DNA of 64,000 bases from Stenotrophomonas sp. ASS1. Its GTDB lineage: Bacteria > Pseudomonadota > Gammaproteobacteria > Xanthomonadales > Xanthomonadaceae. Under the pieces are notes generated by a model that did no database searches, was not told the origin of the DNA, and saw nothing but the letters and a program-made list of their open reading frames with translations. Of this stretch, positions 60,784 through 64,000 are shown piece by piece; within the stretch, counting starts at the first letter, position 1; each line of letters opens with the position of its first letter. Position numbers and translations under genes: made by a program. Location: assembly GCF_004346925.1 (NCBI RefSeq), contig NZ_CP031167.1:888001-952000 (forward strand). The letters are read 5' to 3'.

Positions 60784-61720
60784 GCGGCATCAGCGCCAGC
60801 GCGCGCAGGCACAGGTGATGGTGGCTGGCGCCCTGACCGGGCCCGAACGGCGGGTGTGCAGGCAGCAGCAGGGTGTAGCGGCGGCCCTCGCGCTCTGCCA
60901 CATCCACCCAGCGCGCCAATCGAGCGATGCGTGCTTCATGGCCCAACGGCGCCAATGCGCGCCAGTCGAGGATCACTTCGATGCCGACCGGCTTTTCGTA
61001 CTCGCGCACCAGCAGGCTGTCGCGGCGAGCCGAGTGCTTCCAGGAAATGCTGCGCGGCGCATCGCCCGCCCGGTAGGGGCGCAGCTGATGCAGTTCCTCG
61101 CCGCTGGCATGGGCGCGGGTGTGCAGCGGATCGCTGCCGCGCTCCGGCAGTGCAGGCGCCACGGCTTCGGCCAGCGGGTAGACCAGCAGCGGCTGTTCCG
61201 GCCACACCCACGACCACGCCCGCACCAGGCCCAGCGGCTGGGTGGTGGACAGTCGGATGCGCGGCAGTTCCAGCCAGCCACGGCGTTCGCTGGGAACGTC
61301 CAGTTCCACTTCGCCACGGCCGTGCGCAGGCAGCGAGGTCCAGGCGTTGCTGTCACCCAGCTGCAGATGCAGGCCGTGCCGCGCACGCGGGTCACGCAGT
61401 GAGAGGTCCACGCGCAGACGCAATGGTTGCCCGGCCGCTACCGGCTCGGCGGAGATCGCATCGATCTGCACGCCGGACAACTGGAGATGCGCGGCAATGG
61501 CACTGGCGATTGCTGCTGCCGCGAGCAGCAGGGCCAGCAGCAGCGCCGGGTTGTTGTTGTAGTTCAGTGCGCCCAGCAGCATGGCCGCCAGCAGGGTGGC
61601 AACGAACAGGCCGAAGCGGGTGGGCAGCACATAGATGCGATGGCGGTCCAGCCGCCTCGGCAAGGCTTCGGGCCTGCGTGGCCGAGCCAGCAGCTGCATG
61701 CGTGCCCAGCGTGTGGCCAC
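60776..61720 (-). CDS. DUF58-domain protein
   Basis: 314 aa. Two N-terminal membrane helices (FGLFVATLLAAMLLGALNY, ALLLALLLAAAAIASAIAA), then a beta-rich part and the DUF58 (vWA-like) signature LRPYRAGDAPRSISWKHSAR with LLVREYEKP. It is the usual partner of MoxR ATPases; it starts 2 bp after the moxR stop. Confidence 0.9.
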   Translation of the reverse strand: MATRWARMQLLARPRRPEALPRRLDRHRIYVLPTRFGLFVATLLAAMLLGALNYNNNPALLLALLLAAAAIASAIAAHLQLSGVQIDAISAEPVAAGQPLRLRVDLSLRDPRARHGLHLQLGDSNAWTSLPAHGRGEVELDVPSERRGWLELPRIRLSTTQPLGLVRAWSWVWPEQPLLVYPLAEAVAPALPERGSDPLHTRAHASGEELHQLRPYRAGDAPRSISWKHSARRDSLLVREYEKPVGIEVILDWRALAPLGHEARIARLARWVDVAEREGRRYTLLLPAHPPFGPGQGASHHHLCLRALALMPHD

Positions 61721-61722
61721 GC

Positions 61723-62676
61723 TCAGTCCACCGCGACGGTCTGCAGGATCGCGCGCGCCAGTGCCGGACCCGAACTGGATTCGGCTTCCGCCACCAGTCG
61801 GTGACCGGCCACCGCCACGAACAGGGTCTGCACGTCTTCGGGCACCACATGGCCGCGCCCCAGCAGCAGTGCATGTGCCTTGGCCGCGCGCAGCAGCGCC
61901 AGGCCCGCACGTGGCGACAGGCCCACGCGCACACCGGCATGCTGGCGGCTGCGGGTCAGCAGCGCCTGCACATAGTCGATCAGCGCGTCGCTGGCATGCA
62001 CCTGGTTCACTGCGTCGCGCAGCGCGCGCACCTGGGTGTCATCCAGTTTCGGTACGGCACGCGCGATCAGGTCGCGGCGATCGCTGCCGCGCAGCAGCTC
62101 GCGCTCGGCCTGCGCGCTGGGGTAACCCATCGCCAGTCGCAGCAGGAAGCGGTCCAGCTGCGAATCCGGCAGCGGGAACGTGCCGGACAGATCCACCGGG
62201 TTCTGCGTGGCGATCACGAAGAAAGGATCGGGCAGGGCATGGGTCTGTCCATCCAGGGTGACCTGTTGCTCGGCCATCGCTTCCAGCAACGCGCTCTGCG
62301 TGCGCGGTGGTGCGCGGTTGATCTCGTCGGCCAGCAGTACGTGGGTGAACACCGGGCCGGGGTGGAACTGGAACTGACGGCTGCCGGCTTCATACACCGA
62401 CACGCCCAGCACATCGGCGGGCAACAGATCGGAGGTGAACTGCACGCGCTGGAAGCTGAGGCCGAGGCTGCTGGCCAGCGCATGCGCCAGCGTGGTCTTG
62501 CCCAGGCCGGGCAAATCTTCGATCAGCAGGTGACCGCCGGACAGCAATGCGACGAACGCCAGCCTGACTTCCGGCACCTTGCCCAGTACCAGTGCGTTCA
62601 CCTGATCCTGTGCCTCCCGCAGGGCCTGACGCAATTGATCGGTTAGCATGCTGGGGTTGGGGGACGAAGCTGGCAT
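61723..62676 (-). CDS. MoxR-family AAA+ ATPase
   Basis: 317 aa from the ATG at 62676; ATGs at 62724 and 62601-62649 are alternatives. Walker A EDLPGLGKTTLAHAL, Walker B LLADEINRAPPRTQSALLEAM, sensor 1 FFVIATQNPVDLSGTFPLP and the C-terminal lid SPRAGLALLRAAKAHALLLG. MoxR ATPases act as chaperones maturing metal or envelope complexes, here probably with DUF58 and the transglutaminase. First gene of the operon; divergent from the GT39 gene, 42 bp away. Confidence 0.93.
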   Translation of the reverse strand: MPASSPNPSMLTDQLRQALREAQDQVNALVLGKVPEVRLAFVALLSGGHLLIEDLPGLGKTTLAHALASSLGLSFQRVQFTSDLLPADVLGVSVYEAGSRQFQFHPGPVFTHVLLADEINRAPPRTQSALLEAMAEQQVTLDGQTHALPDPFFVIATQNPVDLSGTFPLPDSQLDRFLLRLAMGYPSAQAERELLRGSDRRDLIARAVPKLDDTQVRALRDAVNQVHASDALIDYVQALLTRSRQHAGVRVGLSPRAGLALLRAAKAHALLLGRGHVVPEDVQTLFVAVAGHRLVAEAESSSGPALARAILQTVAVD

Positions 62677-62718
62677 GATCGTCTCAGATCTGGAATCCAC
62701 TCGATTATCCATAGAGCA

Positions 62719-64000
62719 ATGCAAGGCGAACAGCGCGCACGGACGATATTTCTCTGGTTATGGACGCTGGTCACAGCGGCCAAGCTGATCGTTGCCGCGC
62801 GCTTGCCGCTGTTCGTCGACGAAGCGTTCTATTGGCAGGAAGGCCAGCATCTGGCCGCGGCCTATTCGGATCTGCCCGGGTTGACCGCCTGGCTGGCCCG
62901 CCTGGGCGTGGAGCTCGGCGGTCATCACGTGCTTGCGCTGCGCCTGCCGTTCCTGGCCATCGGTGCACTGTTGCCGCTGCTGGTGGTGCGCACGGCCACG
63001 CGCTGGTTCGGCAATGTGGCGGGTTGGCAGGCGGGCAGCCTCACGCTGTTGATGCCGTTGTCGGCGACGCTGGGCCTGCTGGCGGTACCCGACGTGCCGA
63101 TGGCGCTGGCGGCGGTGATCTGCCTGCACGCCGGTGCGCGCCTGCTGCACAACGTGGATGCCTCCTCGGCGATGAAGCTGGCGCTGGGCCTGCTGATCGG
63201 TGCACTCAGCCACTACCGTTTCATCGGTGTCATCGGCGTCGGTTTCATCGCGCTGCTGGCATTGCCGCAGGGGCGGCGCATGCTGGCCGATCCGCGCGTA
63301 TGGGTCGCACTGGCGGTGGGCGTGCTGGCATGGCTGCCACTGCTGGCGTGGAATGCGGACAACCACGATGCCGGTCTGAAATTCCAGGTGGTCGAGCGTC
63401 ATCCCTGGGCCTTTGAATGGGGCGGGCTGTGGTTCCTGGTGATCCAGCCGATGCTGGTGACGCCGATCCTGTGCATGGCGATGTGGAAGGTGGCGCTGGC
63501 AGGAACCCGGAGCGGTGGCGGTGCGCGCGTGCAGTGGCGCTATTTCGGCCTGGTGGGCGGCGTATCCACGCTGGGCATTTTCGTGCTTGGCTTCTTCACT
63601 GACGTCGAGCGGATCAGTTTCCATTGGCCGCTGCCGGGCTACCTCGCACTGCTGGTGGCGGTGCCGGTAGTGCTCAACGGCTGGCCGCGCTGGCTGCGCC
63701 GCACCGGCTGGTGGCTGGCAGGCGCGGGCATGGTGCTGGCGTTCGGCTACTACCTGATGGCATCCACGCCGGCACTGCGCGAGCAGATGGCCGGCAGCAA
63801 GTACTACCCGCGCAATTTCGCTGGCTGGCAACCACTGGCCGTAGCGGTCCATGAAGAGCTTCGGCAGATGCCGGAAGGGACGCGCGTGCTGGCCGGCAAC
63901 TTCAAGGTCGGCGCCGAACTGGGCTTCCAGCTGGGCAATGGCAACATCGAGGTGCTGCCGCATCCGCTCAATGACAAGCATGGCCGCACCGCGCAGCTGG
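62719..64000 (+). CDS. GT39-family (ArnT/PMT-like) membrane glycosyltransferase (partial)
   Basis: At least 427 aa from the ATG at 62719; continues past the window edge. Polytopic GT-C fold: the first periplasmic loop has the catalytic acidic motif FVDEAFYWQEGQHLA, followed by about nine hydrophobic helices (FLAIGALLPLLVVR, LTLLMPLSATLGLLAVPDVP, ALSHYRFIGVIGVGFIALLA). The family moves a sugar from undecaprenyl/dolichyl phosphate to lipid A, LPS or proteins. Substrate unknown. Confidence 0.88.
   Translation, partial: MQGEQRARTIFLWLWTLVTAAKLIVAARLPLFVDEAFYWQEGQHLAAAYSDLPGLTAWLARLGVELGGHHVLALRLPFLAIGALLPLLVVRTATRWFGNVAGWQAGSLTLLMPLSATLGLLAVPDVPMALAAVICLHAGARLLHNVDASSAMKLALGLLIGALSHYRFIGVIGVGFIALLALPQGRRMLADPRVWVALAVGVLAWLPLLAWNADNHDAGLKFQVVERHPWAFEWGGLWFLVIQPMLVTPILCMAMWKVALAGTRSGGGARVQWRYFGLVGGVSTLGIFVLGFFTDVERISFHWPLPGYLALLVAVPVVLNGWPRWLRRTGWWLAGAGMVLAFGYYLMASTPALREQMAGSKYYPRNFAGWQPLAVAVHEELRQMPEGTRVLAGNFKVGAELGFQLGNGNIEVLPHPLNDKHGRTAQL

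Noticed and set aside
58972-62646. Plus-strand 1224-codon open frame opposite the TgpA-DUF58-MoxR operon
   Set aside because: Antisense shadow crossing three real genes.

Overview
The window reads as a chromosomal segment of a Stenotrophomonas maltophilia-group bacterium (Gammaproteobacteria, Xanthomonadaceae). Support comes from the high GC content, the gene families and gene orders (phoB-phoR-ppk-ppx; tig-clpP-clpX-lon-hupB-ppiD; gloB/methyltransferase-rnhA-dnaQ; dnaX-ybaB-recR) and at least thirteen loci of short GTAG-headed palindromes (GTAGATCCACGCCATGCGTGGAT, GTAGTGCCGGCCGCTGGCCG, GTAGAGTCGAGCTTGCTCGAC types). These match the SMAG repetitive extragenic palindrome family known from S. 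maltophilia.

Layout. 1-2396: a TonB-dependent receptor cut by the left edge. 2.7-8.9 kb (minus strand): phoB, phoR, ppk1 and ppx, the phosphate-sensing and polyphosphate module, with a Pho box ahead of phoB. 9.0-16.3 kb: a BepA-like periplasmic protease, glutaredoxin plus an AhpD-like protein, NAD-type isocitrate dehydrogenase, an exported isochorismatase-like hydrolase with a LysR regulator and a TauE/SafE permease, and a Bax-inhibitor-1 protein. 16.5-20.6 kb: tRNA-rich and gene-poor (Pro, Arg, His, Lys, Lys, Leu), with a pair of unrecognised exported proteins, a decayed gene and a small lipoprotein. 20.8-30.1 kb: the protein quality-control block (trigger factor, ClpP, ClpX, Lon), HU, tRNA-Val, four tRNA-Asp copies, and PpiD.

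30.3-34.9 kb: MltD, GloB, a YafS-like methyltransferase, RNase HI, DNA polymerase III epsilon and a PP2C phosphatase. 35.1-36.7 kb: tRNA-Ser(CGA), separated from its terminator by an IS3-family element. 36.8-40.2 kb: LPS-core genes (GT9 heptosyltransferase, KdkA) with DUF6165, metallo-hydrolase and SnoaL-like neighbours. 40.2-41.0 kb: the 4.5S SRP RNA gene (minus strand), then a guanidine-II (mini-ykkC) riboswitch controlling a SugE/Gdx exporter. 41.3-52.2 kb: one giant type Va autotransporter (about 3626 aa) with eight in-register 69-aa repeats. 52.3-54.5 kb: GNAT and DUF3667 proteins, tRNA-Ser(GGA), and a remnant of a second tRNA-Ser locus. 54.7-58.2 kb: dnaX, ybaB, recR and a HIT protein. 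58.3-62.7 kb (minus strand): MoxR ATPase, DUF58, TgpA-like transglutaminase and Slp lipoprotein operon. 62.7-64.0 kb: a GT39 glycosyltransferase cut by the right edge.

Most of the window is core genome. The less ordinary material is RNA- and repeat-level: the riboswitch, serine tRNA terminators that share their stem with the tRNA 3' end, the IS insertion that splits one of them, a promoter-like motif inside the clpX-lon terminator, an 18-bp inverted repeat at the isocitrate dehydrogenase promoter, and the modular repeats of the autotransporter. All calls are from reading the sequence only; no database search was run.
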